Both the position numbers and the translations under genes were made by a program. Positions 19,619-27,346 of a DNA stretch of 64,000 nt are shown one piece after another. The DNA is from an uncultured Arenicella sp. (GTDB taxonomy: Bacteria > Pseudomonadota > Gammaproteobacteria > Arenicellales > Arenicellaceae): assembly GCA_947499305.1 (NCBI GenBank), contig CANMNN010000006.1, positions 119,059-183,058 of the forward strand. The letters are read 5' to 3'. The notes below the pieces were generated by a model, which was not told the origin of the DNA, ran no database searches, and saw only the letters and a list, made by a program, of their open reading frames with translations. Position 1 is the first letter of the stretch. Each line of letters starts with the position of its first letter.

Positions 19619-19987
19619 ATGACCTATCAAGCAATTAATTTTAACGACAAGTTTGAACTATTTACCGAACATTGGACGCCTAAGGTAATTGCCGAAATGA
19701 ATGACTACCAATTTAAACTTGCCAAGGTTGAGGGCGAGTTTGTGTTTCACAGTCATTTAGATACTGATGAGACCTTTATAGTGTTAGACGGCTGTTTGCG
19801 AATAGATTTTGAAGACGGTTCGGTTGTCCTTAATGCGGGTGAAATGTTTGTAGTGCCTAAAGGCGTACCGCATAAGCCGTTTGCTAAAAATGAGACGCAA
19901 CTTTTATTGATTGAGCCTCGCGGTGTAGTGAATACTGGTGAGGCTAAAGGCGGAGCTCTGACAGCACAAACCGACGTTTGGATCTAG
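19619..19987 (+). CDS. Small single-domain cupin
   Basis: A 122-residue cupin beta-barrel. Metal ligands are visible in the two cupin motifs: His44, His46 and Glu51 in FHSHLDTDETFIVLDGCL, and His85 in VPKGVPHKP. Single-domain cupins of this size bind a metal and may be enzymes, isomerases or ligand sensors; no specific reaction can be inferred. Nine bases separate it from the preceding DMT gene, so it is likely cotranscribed with the two exporters. Confidence 0.8.
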   Translation: MTYQAINFNDKFELFTEHWTPKVIAEMNDYQFKLAKVEGEFVFHSHLDTDETFIVLDGCLRIDFEDGSVVLNAGEMFVVPKGVPHKPFAKNETQLLLIEPRGVVNTGEAKGGALTAQTDVWI

Positions 19988-20045
19988 GCTCCTAATTTAT
20001 AAACTAGATTTTAATCCCTGGTCTAATACTAATAGGTAACCTTTG

Positions 20046-20486
20046 ATGGCAGTTTTCACACATTTGCTGCGCGTACGATACTCTGATTGCGATGCTCAGA
20101 AAGTTGTCTTTAATGGAAAGTATGCCGAGTTTATCGACGTTGCAGCTACTGAATTTACTAGACACATCTGGGGGAACTACAACGACGTTTTGGCGATGGG
20201 AGTTGATAGTCAAGTGGTGAACCTGAATATTTCATGGAAGGCGTCTTCAAGTTTTGATGATGTATTGGCTATTAGCGTTAAACCAGGCCACATCGGTAAC
20301 ACCTCCTACACCCTCGAATTTGTGATCAGCAATTTTTCAACTCAAGAACTTGTTGCCACGGCGGAGGTTGTCTATGTAATGGTGAGCGCGACTGAATTTA
20401 CGAAGATGCCAATACCTGAAAACCTAAGACATAGATTAGAGCAAGGAGCGCCTGGAGTTGTCGTCGATCATGCTGGTGCGACATAA
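20046..20486 (+). CDS. Acyl-CoA thioesterase, 4HBT hot-dog family
   Basis: A 146-residue hot-dog-fold thioesterase (YbgC/FadM/4HBT type) that would hydrolyse an acyl-CoA in the cytoplasm. The N-terminal motif RVRYSDCDAQKVVFNGKY (residues 9-26) holds the family's catalytic aspartate (Asp16), and VNLNISWKASSSFDD forms the next strand. ATG 20046 is preferred over the in-frame TTG at 20043. It lies 58 bases after the cupin gene and converges with the TetR gene at 20506. Exact acyl substrate unknown. Confidence 0.82.
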   Translation: MAVFTHLLRVRYSDCDAQKVVFNGKYAEFIDVAATEFTRHIWGNYNDVLAMGVDSQVVNLNISWKASSSFDDVLAISVKPGHIGNTSYTLEFVISNFSTQELVATAEVVYVMVSATEFTKMPIPENLRHRLEQGAPGVVVDHAGAT

Positions 20487-20505
20487 ACACCCTACATCAA
20501 ATTTT

Positions 20506-21165
20506 CTATAACGCGTTTATCTTTTCGATTAGCTCTATTCTAAGACTCGGAGCGGCATCGGCAGCTAGAGTGAAGTACATGCCGGTTAGTACTTGTGCTC
20601 GATAGCCTTCAAGGTCTGTGTAGTTATGCATCCAGTCGTGGCGAGCGGTTCTATGGCTAGCAAATATTTGTTGAGCCAAGCTTTCAGCTTTAACTTCTCC
20701 TAATAATAGTCCTTGTTCAGTAGACCGTTTGACAAGCTGTTTTGCTAATTCCATAGATCGAAAAAATATTTGATCGCTCATGGCATGTGCAAAAAGCTTC
20801 TGACGCTCGCCGGCTATGAATGCAGCCTTATACAGAGTTTCATTGCTAGTAAAAAGTTCGATTAGCTTTTCAACAAACCCTTCGACAGCGTTTACTGGGT
20901 GATCAAAACTCGGCTCGCTCAGTATCTGCTCGGTGCGCTCTACCATCTGTTTAACCAACTGCTCAACGATCTGGGATTTCTTTCCTAGTAAGTTATGAAT
21001 GGTCGGTATTGTTACCTTTGCTTCAGCCGCCAATTTTCCTAAAGTGAAGCTTTCAAAGCCATCGTCAGCGATTAACTTGCTCGCGCATTCAAGAATATAT
21101 GAGCGGCGCTTGTTCATATTTTGAGTGCGGGTAGCGCTTCCGCGGGCCATTTTTTTACTTTGCAT
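20506..21165 (-). CDS. TetR/AcrR-family transcriptional regulator
   Basis: A DNA-binding repressor-type protein of about 219 residues. The N-terminal helix-turn-helix reads FTLGKLAAEAKVTIPTIHNLLGKKSQIVEQLV, a typical TetR arrangement; the rest is an all-helical ligand/dimer domain. Starts are ambiguous: TTG 21183, ATG 21165 or ATG 21150. I use 21165. It is transcribed away from the dioxygenase gene at 21253. A perfect 7-bp-arm dyad in the shared promoter region (21202-21220) is the obvious candidate operator. This suggests control of its own gene and of the dioxygenase; the ligand is unknown. Confidence 0.85.
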   Translation of the reverse strand: MQSKKMARGSATRTQNMNKRRSYILECASKLIADDGFESFTLGKLAAEAKVTIPTIHNLLGKKSQIVEQLVKQMVERTEQILSEPSFDHPVNAVEGFVEKLIELFTSNETLYKAAFIAGERQKLFAHAMSDQIFFRSMELAKQLVKRSTEQGLLLGEVKAESLAQQIFASHRTARHDWMHNYTDLEGYRAQVLTGMYFTLAADAAPSLRIELIEKINAL

Positions 21166-21191
21166 ATTTGTATTTGCTTTCAAAGCTGCTA

Positions 21192-21220
21192 TTGACGACA
21201 GATTTTATTATACATAAAAT
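21192..21220 (+). promoter_or_regulatory. Putative promoter with overlapping dyad upstream of the dioxygenase
   Basis: TTGACG (21192-21197), a 17-base spacer and TAAAAT (21215-21220) form a plausible sigma-70 promoter toward the plus-strand gene. ATTTTAT (21202-21208) and ATAAAAT (21214-21220) form a perfect inverted repeat with a 5-base centre that covers the spacer and the -10 box. Its position suits repression by the divergent TetR protein. AT richness makes chance dyads easier, so confidence is moderate. Confidence 0.45.
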
Positions 21221-21252
21221 TTTATTGAATATAAAAACTGTGGAGTTGAATT

Positions 21253-22425
21253 ATGAAATCTAATGTTATTAAATCGATCGATGCTTGCGCGGCGCACTAT
21301 GGGAGCGATGCTGAGGCGATGAGGCGCTACCTGATTGACGGTCAAGAGAGGGCTCAAAAAATGGACAATCGTGGCCCGCTCACCTTCACCTCTTCAGGAG
21401 CATTGAGCCCCGAGATTAGAGAAGCGTATCGCACGCACGGCTTTTATATTTTTACTGGCCTTATTGACGAGGCAGAGCTAAGTGATATTCGTGATGATCT
21501 CGACAGTATGTATAAGCGTTTTCCGGTTGATAGCCAGTCAAGCGTCACTGCATCGGGAGGGCCCGCTCTTGGAGTAGATTGCAAAGCTCCAAACTTGATT
21601 TGGTCCAAACCGCTAGGTGATCCCCTCGGTGGTACGGCAATTGCAAACGGTCGTCATCAAGTAAAACTGTTTGAACCGGAAGCTGCTAAAGATGCTCCGA
21701 TGGAGGCTCCATTTGTAATGCTAGGTTCGCTACAGTTTTCTGAAGCATGCTTACGTGTTTATGCCCACCCAAAACTTTTGCGAGTTGCAGCAGAAATAAA
21801 TGGAGAGGATTTCGCACCGTTCCATGAAAGCTTATTCATCAAAGAGCCTGGCTTGGGTGCAGCTGTGTCTTGGCATCAAGATGGCGATACGCATTGGGAC
21901 AGCCTCGAGTTCGATGAGGAGATTCATGGTTTTAATTTCATGGTACAAGCTTATGGAAGTACCGCCGTTAACGGTGTCTGGGTTGTTCCCGGTTCTCACA
22001 AGCAAGGCCGGGTAGATATTAAGTCGCTAATTGCTCAGGCCGGCAGCGAGCGGATAAGCGATGCGGTACCCTTGATATGTAACGCAGGTGATGTGGTGAT
22101 TTGCAATCGCCAGATTGTCCATGGTTCGTTCGCGAACACAGGTTTTGAACGACGAATAACTGTGAACTCAGGTTTTCATCGGCGCTCATCGGTTCTCAAT
22201 GTCATGGGGGCTGGAATTCATAGTGAGGCGGTTGTTTATGATAAGGAATTTATCAAAGAGCGAAGCAAGGTTATTGGTTATGCGATAGCGGCACGCAAGC
22301 AGCGCTTTGCGAATGAAACCCCCTATTGTTATAAACCTCATTTTGACGCAGGTGAGAAATTTGAATGGGGCCCACATTCGATGATTATGCTCAAAGACTA
22401 TAATTTGCGAGATTTGAGCATCTAG
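21253..22425 (+). CDS. Phytanoyl-CoA dioxygenase (PhyH) family Fe(II)/2-oxoglutarate oxygenase
   Basis: A 390-residue non-haem iron oxygenase of the PhyH family. The metal triad is visible: His208 and Asp210 in SWHQDGDTHW and His290 in CNRQIVHGSF. An arginine about ten residues later (FERRIT) could bind 2-oxoglutarate. GTWVVPGSHK-like sequence (GVWVVPGSHKQGR) is the usual strand before the last ligand. Family members hydroxylate varied substrates, including branched acyl-CoAs, ectoine and halogenation substrates; the true one is not visible. It is divergent from a TetR gene, with a shared candidate operator, and stands alone downstream. Its codon pattern does not stand out. Confidence 0.87.
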   Translation: MKSNVIKSIDACAAHYGSDAEAMRRYLIDGQERAQKMDNRGPLTFTSSGALSPEIREAYRTHGFYIFTGLIDEAELSDIRDDLDSMYKRFPVDSQSSVTASGGPALGVDCKAPNLIWSKPLGDPLGGTAIANGRHQVKLFEPEAAKDAPMEAPFVMLGSLQFSEACLRVYAHPKLLRVAAEINGEDFAPFHESLFIKEPGLGAAVSWHQDGDTHWDSLEFDEEIHGFNFMVQAYGSTAVNGVWVVPGSHKQGRVDIKSLIAQAGSERISDAVPLICNAGDVVICNRQIVHGSFANTGFERRITVNSGFHRRSSVLNVMGAGIHSEAVVYDKEFIKERSKVIGYAIAARKQRFANETPYCYKPHFDAGEKFEWGPHSMIMLKDYNLRDLSI

Positions 22426-22463
22426 TTAGCGTTTTAACCGAATGCAATATGACTGGGTTGAAT

Positions 22464-22506
22464 TAAAAAAACGGCTTCTCAGCAGGGTTGGAGTGCTGGA
22501 AGCCGT
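22464..22506 (-). terminator. Intrinsic terminator (minus strand)
   Basis: ACGGCTTC/GAAGCCGT plus the inner CAGCA/TGCTG form a stem of about 13 pairs with one bulge (22471-22506). A run of A on the plus strand at 22465-22471 becomes the T-run after the hairpin on the minus strand. It would end transcription coming from the Lrp/serine-hydrolase unit. The stop codon of the small ORF at 22507 directly touches the hairpin. Confidence 0.75.
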
Positions 22507-22797
22507 CTACTTAAAACGCTCTCGACTACGAAGGTCTTTGGGGTAAGAAAGACCAAAATAGACTTTGAGCGCGTATGAGGTTGCTAGTGAAATCCGTTCC
22601 ACTGAATTTAGCGATTTCAAGTTATTGAATTTCGCTAGACTCTTTGCTTTAGATTGCATCCCCCCAGACGTAATCTTGATTAACCTCGGAATTACTTTAC
22701 CCTTGTGAGGCTTGATAAACAACAGTCTTGACCAAAAATATTGCTCAGTTATATCGAATGATGCGCATAAACCAAGCGATACTAGACTCGTTGTCAA
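22507..22797 (-). CDS. Possible small hypothetical protein (96 residues)
   Basis: A weak candidate gene starting with TTG, lying between the serine hydrolase stop and the minus-strand terminator. The product is basic and has no motif I know. In its favour: it fills the gap between hydrolase and terminator on the coding strand, and its TAG abuts the hairpin. Against it: a TTG start without a clear ribosome site and no family resemblance. It may be untranslated 3' mRNA. Confidence 0.22.
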   Translation of the reverse strand: MTTSLVSLGLCASFDITEQYFWSRLLFIKPHKGKVIPRLIKITSGGMQSKAKSLAKFNNLKSLNSVERISLATSYALKVYFGLSYPKDLRSRERFK

Positions 22798-22824
22798 AAT
22801 ATTTTTGAGTTACTAGATAAGTGT

Positions 22825-23976
22825 CTAGTCGGCAGATACTTTTAGAGCCTCGTCAATTAAATTTGGCAAGGTGTCTTTTAAGAAATCTTGGCTGGGGTGG
22901 GCTTTCTCTCCCAGTCTAACGACCACCATATTATGCTCGGGCACATTGATAATGAATTGGCCTAGGTGCCCACTAAAAGCGTAAAACGCGGGCTGTTGGC
23001 CATCGCTCAACCAAGTTGAGAGCCCGTAGTATGAGGTGCCCTCTGGCTTTAGCATTTCGTCAACAAAGGCTTCAGGGATAAGCTGTTGGCCGTTCCATTT
23101 ACCTTTATTCATGAGCAACATACCGAGCTTAGCGTAATTGCGGGCGTTAGTATTTAGACAACAGTAGGTCAATTCCATGCCTTCATTATCTGTATGCCAT
23201 ACAGCATCGTCGTTCATGCCTAATGGCTTCCAAAGTTTGTCGCTGAGATAGTCACTAAGGCTAATATCGCCTAGTGGTTTTTGTAGGGCGCGAAGCAAGA
23301 ATATGCCGAGTAGTTGAGTTGACGCACTGGAATATTCCCAGAACGTACCAGGCTCGGCAGAGAATGGGCGGCCAGTGGTGAACTCAGTGACATTATCACC
23401 ATAGTACAGCTCAACCGTGGGGCTGAATGGTGTGTAGTATTGCTCGTCCCATTCATAGCCTGAATTCATCAAAGACAGCTGTCGAACGGTTGCGGTTTTG
23501 CCAATCGGGTCATCCTTAAATTCAGGAATAAAGTCGATAATGGGCTGATCTAGGTCTCGAACAAAACCTTCTTCAATGGCAATGCCAAGCAACATAGTTG
23601 TCACTGTTTTTGCCATCGAAAACGAATTAGTTTTGCTTCGATCGTTATAGCCTGATAGATACTCCTCAAATACAAGTTGGCCATCTTTAACAACCAGAAA
23701 AGCTGCTGCGTTTAAACGTTCTAATTCTTTCTTAAAATCGTCGTCTAATGTTTTACTATTTTTCTTAGGATGTTCTGGTATTGGTTGAGCTTGTCCTGCT
23801 TTAATCAGGTTTGTTTCAAACTGTTGATGATCATTGATGTTGGCTGTGACGTTACCGACCATGTAGGTTCGCTTAACACTGGTAATGATGAAGTCGGTGC
23901 CGGTGGCATAAAGGCCTGCAATCAAAAGCAAAACAAGGGCGATAAAGGCGACGAATATTTTTTTTATTATGGTCAT
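22825..23976 (-). CDS. Serine hydrolase, class C beta-lactamase-like
   Basis: A 383-residue protein of the beta-lactamase/penicillin-binding-like serine hydrolase family (COG1680). An N-terminal hydrophobic helix (residues 7-24) anchors or exports it. The catalytic SxxK is Ser120-Met-Ala-Lys123 in NSFSMAKTVTT, and the second motif is YSS in FWEYSSASTQLLG. The KTG-like third motif appears as HLGQF near the C terminus, which suggests an esterase or peptidase rather than a true beta-lactamase. It starts three bases after the Lrp-type regulator gene and is surely in the same transcript. The pairing with Lrp hints at amino-acid or peptide-linked control; that is inference. Confidence 0.85.
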   Translation of the reverse strand: MTIIKKIFVAFIALVLLLIAGLYATGTDFIITSVKRTYMVGNVTANINDHQQFETNLIKAGQAQPIPEHPKKNSKTLDDDFKKELERLNAAAFLVVKDGQLVFEEYLSGYNDRSKTNSFSMAKTVTTMLLGIAIEEGFVRDLDQPIIDFIPEFKDDPIGKTATVRQLSLMNSGYEWDEQYYTPFSPTVELYYGDNVTEFTTGRPFSAEPGTFWEYSSASTQLLGIFLLRALQKPLGDISLSDYLSDKLWKPLGMNDDAVWHTDNEGMELTYCCLNTNARNYAKLGMLLMNKGKWNGQQLIPEAFVDEMLKPEGTSYYGLSTWLSDGQQPAFYAFSGHLGQFIINVPEHNMVVVRLGEKAHPSQDFLKDTLPNLIDEALKVSAD

Positions 23977-23979
23977 ATT

Positions 23980-24441
23980 TTAGAGCGGTAATTGGTGTTT
24001 GCGAATTGGTTGTCGCAATACAAAGCTAGTGTGAACACCACTAACTCCATCAAGCTTAGTTAGGCGGCGAAGTAAAAACTCCTCGTAGTGTCGCATATCT
24101 CGTATCAAGGCTTTGATCAGAAAGTCAGAATCTTGCCCAGTGACTAAGTAGCAGTCGATCACCTCGGGTAGATCGGCGGCGTCTCTCTCGAACTTTTCGA
24201 ATAACTCAGCGGTATGTTTTTCCATCGTTACCGAAATCATGGCCGTAAGATTTAGGCCGAGTTTTTCACTGTCTAGTAAGGTAATGTGATCGGTAATAAT
24301 GCCGGATTCCTCAAGGTGCTTGACTCGTCGTGCGCAGGGTGTGGGAGAGAGGTTCACTTTCTCAGCTAGCTCTAAATTGCTGATTCGCGCATTGGCCTGT
24401 AATTCTTTGAGTATCAGTCTGTCGACTTTGTCTATTTTCAT
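23980..24441 (-). CDS. Lrp/AsnC-family transcriptional regulator
   Basis: A 153-residue feast/famine regulator. The N-terminal winged helix-turn-helix is seen in DRLILKELQANARISNLELAEKVNLSPTPCARRVKHLE split over residues 7-44. The C-terminal RAM ligand domain follows with YLVTGQDSDFLIKALIRD. These proteins bind DNA as multimers at several spaced dyads and respond to amino acids. It is divergent from leuA across 148 bases rich in ACTATA/TATAGT half-sites and a 10-bp-arm palindrome, which makes leuA and its own operon likely targets. The serine hydrolase follows at once. Confidence 0.92.
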   Translation of the reverse strand: MKIDKVDRLILKELQANARISNLELAEKVNLSPTPCARRVKHLEESGIITDHITLLDSEKLGLNLTAMISVTMEKHTAELFEKFERDAADLPEVIDCYLVTGQDSDFLIKALIRDMRHYEEFLLRRLTKLDGVSGVHTSFVLRQPIRKHQLPL

Positions 24442-24461
24442 GTTCTTGGTGGGTTTAATTG

Positions 24462-24475
24462 ACTATAAATATAGT
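24462..24475. promoter_or_regulatory. Dyad ACTATA-AA-TATAGT between lrp-like gene and leuA
   Basis: A perfect inverted repeat, ACTATAAATATAGT, lies 21 bases upstream of the Lrp-type gene. The same half-sites recur at 24547-24568, on the leuA side. Repeated AT-rich dyads across a divergent region are the usual layout for Lrp/AsnC autoregulation. Confidence 0.45.
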
Positions 24476-24477
24476 TT

Positions 24478-24500
24478 TAATTGGCTAATATAGCCAATTA
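24478..24500. promoter_or_regulatory. 23-bp palindrome between lrp-like gene and leuA
   Basis: Arms TAATTGGCTA and TAGCCAATTA are perfect inverted repeats around a 3-base ATA centre. With ten matching pairs it is the strongest dyad in this divergent region and is not followed by a T-run, so it is more likely a protein-binding site than a terminator. The adjacent Lrp-type regulator is the natural candidate. Confidence 0.55.
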
Positions 24501-24546
24501 AGCCGCTATATAGAATTTATTTAGTCAGAAAAACTCAAGCTATATG

Positions 24547-24568
24547 ACTATACTCTGCTTAATATAGT
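24547..24568. promoter_or_regulatory. Second ACTATA...TATAGT pair, 22 bases before leuA
   Basis: ACTATA at 24547-24552 and TATAGT at 24563-24568 repeat the half-sites of the dyad at 24462-24475, now with a 10-base spacer, close to the leuA start. It would place a regulator over the leuA promoter or leader. Confidence 0.35.
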
Positions 24569-24589
24569 AAACCAATTTTATACCTCCAG

Positions 24590-26236
24590 ATGAACCGTTT
24601 CGACCACAGTAAGTACACCAAAATTGTCGCCATAAATAAGACTGACCGCCGTTGGCCAAGTAAGGTGATTGACGTATCTCCGGCCTGGTGCAGTGTTGAC
24701 CTGCGTGACGGTAATCAAGCTTTGATAGAACCGATGACGCCTGCGCAAAAGCTTGAGATGTTCGAGATGCTATTGAGTGTTGGTTTTAAGCAAATTGAAG
24801 TTGGCTTTCCAGCAGCGTCGCAAACCGATTTTGATTTTGTTCGAAAGCTAATTGTTGAGGATCGTATTCCCGACGATGTCACGATTCAAGTGCTTACGCA
24901 GGCACGTAAAGAATTGATTGATCGTACCTATGAGTCTTTAGTGGGAGCTAAGCAGGCCATCGTGCATGTTTACAATTCAACTTCGACGGTTCAACGCGAA
25001 CAAGTGTTTAAGGCCTCTAAAGATCAAATCAAAGAGATCGCCGTTAACGGCGCTAGATGGGTTAAAGAAAATGCGGCAAAGCAGCCGGAAACACAATGGC
25101 AGTTCCAATATTCACCGGAAAGCTTCACAGGCACTGAGATTGATTATGCGGTTGAGGTTTGTGACGCCGTAATCGATGTGTGGCAGCCGACACCTGAACA
25201 CAAGATTATTTTAAATTTGCCGGCCACGGTGGAAGTGGCTACGCCGAATGTATACGCCGACCAAATCGAATGGTTCTGCGACAATATTAAAAATCGCGAA
25301 TCAATCATTGTGAGTTTGCACACGCATAACGACCGAGGCTGTGGTGTTGCTGCATCGGAGTTGGGCGTTTTGGCGGGGGCTGATCGAGTAGAAGGCACCT
25401 TATTAGGTAATGGCGAGCGAACCGGCAATATGGACATCGTTACCATGGCGATGAACCTATACAGTGCGGGCGTCGACCCTGAGTTGGATTTTTCGCGAAT
25501 GGATAGGATCATAAACGTGGTCGAGAAATGCACGCAGTTGAAAGTGCATCCTCGCCACCCATATGCGGGTGAGCTTGTATTTGCAGCGTTCTCGGGTAGC
25601 CATCAAGATGCCATCAATAAATGCTTAGCTTTGTATGAAGAGGGCGAAACATGGGAGGTAGCTTACCTGCCGATTGATCCGCGTGATCTTGGTCGAAATT
25701 ATCAAGAGGTCATTCGAATTAACTCGCAATCGGGCAAGGGCGGCGTGGCCTACGTTTTGGAACAAGAGCATGGCATTAAAATGCCGCGTTGGTTACAGGT
25801 TGATTTTAGTCCAGTGGTTCAACAAGAAGCTGAGAACACTGAGGCTGAAGTGTCTGGTGAGCAGATAGCCGATTTATTTGAGCGCACCTATCTTGCGCCA
25901 AAAGGCTCGATGCGCATGAAAAGTTATCAAGTCAATCGGCAAGATGGCCAAGATTCGATGGAAGCGGTTATTTTCGATGGTGACAACGAAGTGGAGATTA
26001 ACGGCGAAGGCCGCGGTGTGTTAGAAGCGTTCACCTCTGCATTGAGTAAGCATGTTGGTAAAGATCTCGTAATTATCGAATACAACGAACACACGCTTGG
26101 TCAAGATGACGCTTCAGATGCGATGGCTTATGTTCAACTGAGTATCAACTCGCAACGCGTTTGTGGAGCAGGGCGAAGTCAGGACATTCTAGGCGCGACG
26201 CTTGGCGCGATTTTAAACGCTGTGGCTCGGGTTTAA
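24590..26236 (+). CDS. leuA: 2-Isopropylmalate synthase (long, LeuA type 2)
   Basis: Condenses acetyl-CoA with 2-oxoisovalerate, the committed step of leucine biosynthesis. The 548-residue product has the TIM-barrel catalytic motif VDLRDGNQAL (Arg39, Asp40), the metal-binding HTHNDRG near residue 245, and a C-terminal regulatory domain from about 430 on (VEINGEGRGVLEAF, RVCGAGRSQDILGATL). The N-terminal extension FDHSKYTKIVAINKTDRRWP and the overall form are those of the type 2 enzymes. The ATG at 24590 has only a weak ribosome site. The gene is alone, without leuBCD nearby, and is divergent from an Lrp-type regulator whose likely binding sites lie in the shared promoter region. Confidence 0.95.
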   Translation: MNRFDHSKYTKIVAINKTDRRWPSKVIDVSPAWCSVDLRDGNQALIEPMTPAQKLEMFEMLLSVGFKQIEVGFPAASQTDFDFVRKLIVEDRIPDDVTIQVLTQARKELIDRTYESLVGAKQAIVHVYNSTSTVQREQVFKASKDQIKEIAVNGARWVKENAAKQPETQWQFQYSPESFTGTEIDYAVEVCDAVIDVWQPTPEHKIILNLPATVEVATPNVYADQIEWFCDNIKNRESIIVSLHTHNDRGCGVAASELGVLAGADRVEGTLLGNGERTGNMDIVTMAMNLYSAGVDPELDFSRMDRIINVVEKCTQLKVHPRHPYAGELVFAAFSGSHQDAINKCLALYEEGETWEVAYLPIDPRDLGRNYQEVIRINSQSGKGGVAYVLEQEHGIKMPRWLQVDFSPVVQQEAENTEAEVSGEQIADLFERTYLAPKGSMRMKSYQVNRQDGQDSMEAVIFDGDNEVEINGEGRGVLEAFTSALSKHVGKDLVIIEYNEHTLGQDDASDAMAYVQLSINSQRVCGAGRSQDILGATLGAILNAVARV

Positions 26237-26294
26237 CTGCGCTGTGATTCGTACTTATCCCGAAAGCTGATTACCTCACCTTGAGTTCGCTGAG

Positions 26295-27206
26295 ATGAGC
26301 GGCAAGCGCTTTTTGGCCTGGCTTTATCGCCAGCCCTACCTACTCTTGTTTCTGGCAACTTTGTTTTGGGCTGGAAACGCGATTGCGGGCAAGCTTGCCG
26401 TTGGGCACATCTCGCCGTTTGTGTTTACATCGCTCAGATGGTTGCTCGCGAGCGCGATCGTCATTATGGTTTCGTTCCCACAATTGAAAAGCGATTGGCA
26501 GCTTATTCGCCCTCGCTTAGCGTTTCTGTTTTCGCTAGGTTTGATAGGGTTTACGTTATTCAATAATCTTATGTACGTCGCTCTGCAGAGCACCACGGCC
26601 ATGAATGTGGCAATTATTCAGGCCGCGTTACCGGCCTCGATATTTATATTGAATTTTCTCATTTATCGCTTGCGTGCTAATAGCCACCAACTCATCGGTT
26701 TTCCGATAACCGTGCTTGGAGTAATTGCGATTATTGCTCAAGGCCAGTGGCAGGTGCTGACTCAACTGAGTTTTGTCATCGGCGATTTGTTGATGCTAGT
26801 GGCCATCACTTGTTACGGTGTGTATTCAGTCATGCTCACCAAAAAACCTCAAATTCATTGGCTTAGTTTAATAACTGTATTAGCGATGTCAGCGTTTCTG
26901 GCGTCTTTGCCTTTTGTCTTTATTGAAATCGTTAATCAGAAGCAGCTTTGGCCAGATCAAACTGGTTGGATTGTTGTGCTATATACTGCGGTGTTTGCCT
27001 CACTGTGTTCTCAAGTTTTTTGGATTAGAGGTCTCGAATTGATTGGCTCTAATGCCGCGAGTTTATTTATAAATTTAGTACCTGTGCTGGGTACTTTTCT
27101 GGCGATCGTTTTGCTCGGCGAGTCTTTGTACTGGTATCACGTTTGTGGCTTGCTTCTTATTGTTGGTGGTATTACGTTTGCCCAAAGAGGCAAGAAAGAG
27201 AGCTAA
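26295..27206 (+). CDS. DMT-family (EamA) transporter
   Basis: A 303-residue, roughly ten-helix transporter of the drug/metabolite superfamily with two EamA repeats. The first is marked by LFWAGNAIAGKLAVGHISPFVFTSLRW (broken over one helix) and STTAMNVAIIQAALPASIFIL. The second is marked by GLELIGSNAASLFINLVPVLGTFLAIVLLGE. It starts 58 bases after leuA and could be cotranscribed. An amino-acid exporter role is possible but unproven. It is the third DMT gene within 10 kb. Confidence 0.88.
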   Translation: MSGKRFLAWLYRQPYLLLFLATLFWAGNAIAGKLAVGHISPFVFTSLRWLLASAIVIMVSFPQLKSDWQLIRPRLAFLFSLGLIGFTLFNNLMYVALQSTTAMNVAIIQAALPASIFILNFLIYRLRANSHQLIGFPITVLGVIAIIAQGQWQVLTQLSFVIGDLLMLVAITCYGVYSVMLTKKPQIHWLSLITVLAMSAFLASLPFVFIEIVNQKQLWPDQTGWIVVLYTAVFASLCSQVFWIRGLELIGSNAASLFINLVPVLGTFLAIVLLGESLYWYHVCGLLLIVGGITFAQRGKKES

Positions 27207-27346
27207 ATCACGAAAGCTTTGCCTATTTCTTAATAAGCTTAGTCATTGTTGAGCAAACGCAATCGGCGTAACTTAATTTAAACAGCAGTGAGTTTACAAA
27301 CCTGTCAACGCATAGCCATTAAAACTAATTCCAACGAGCCCGCACT

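Noticed and set aside
22507..22797. The 96-codon ORF as a confident gene
   Set aside because: Kept only as a low-confidence entry, because it starts with TTG, lacks a clear ribosome site and resembles no family.
24500..24589. A leucine leader peptide/attenuator before leuA
   Set aside because: No short ORF with a run of Leu codons and no terminator hairpin are seen; the dyads fit protein binding better.
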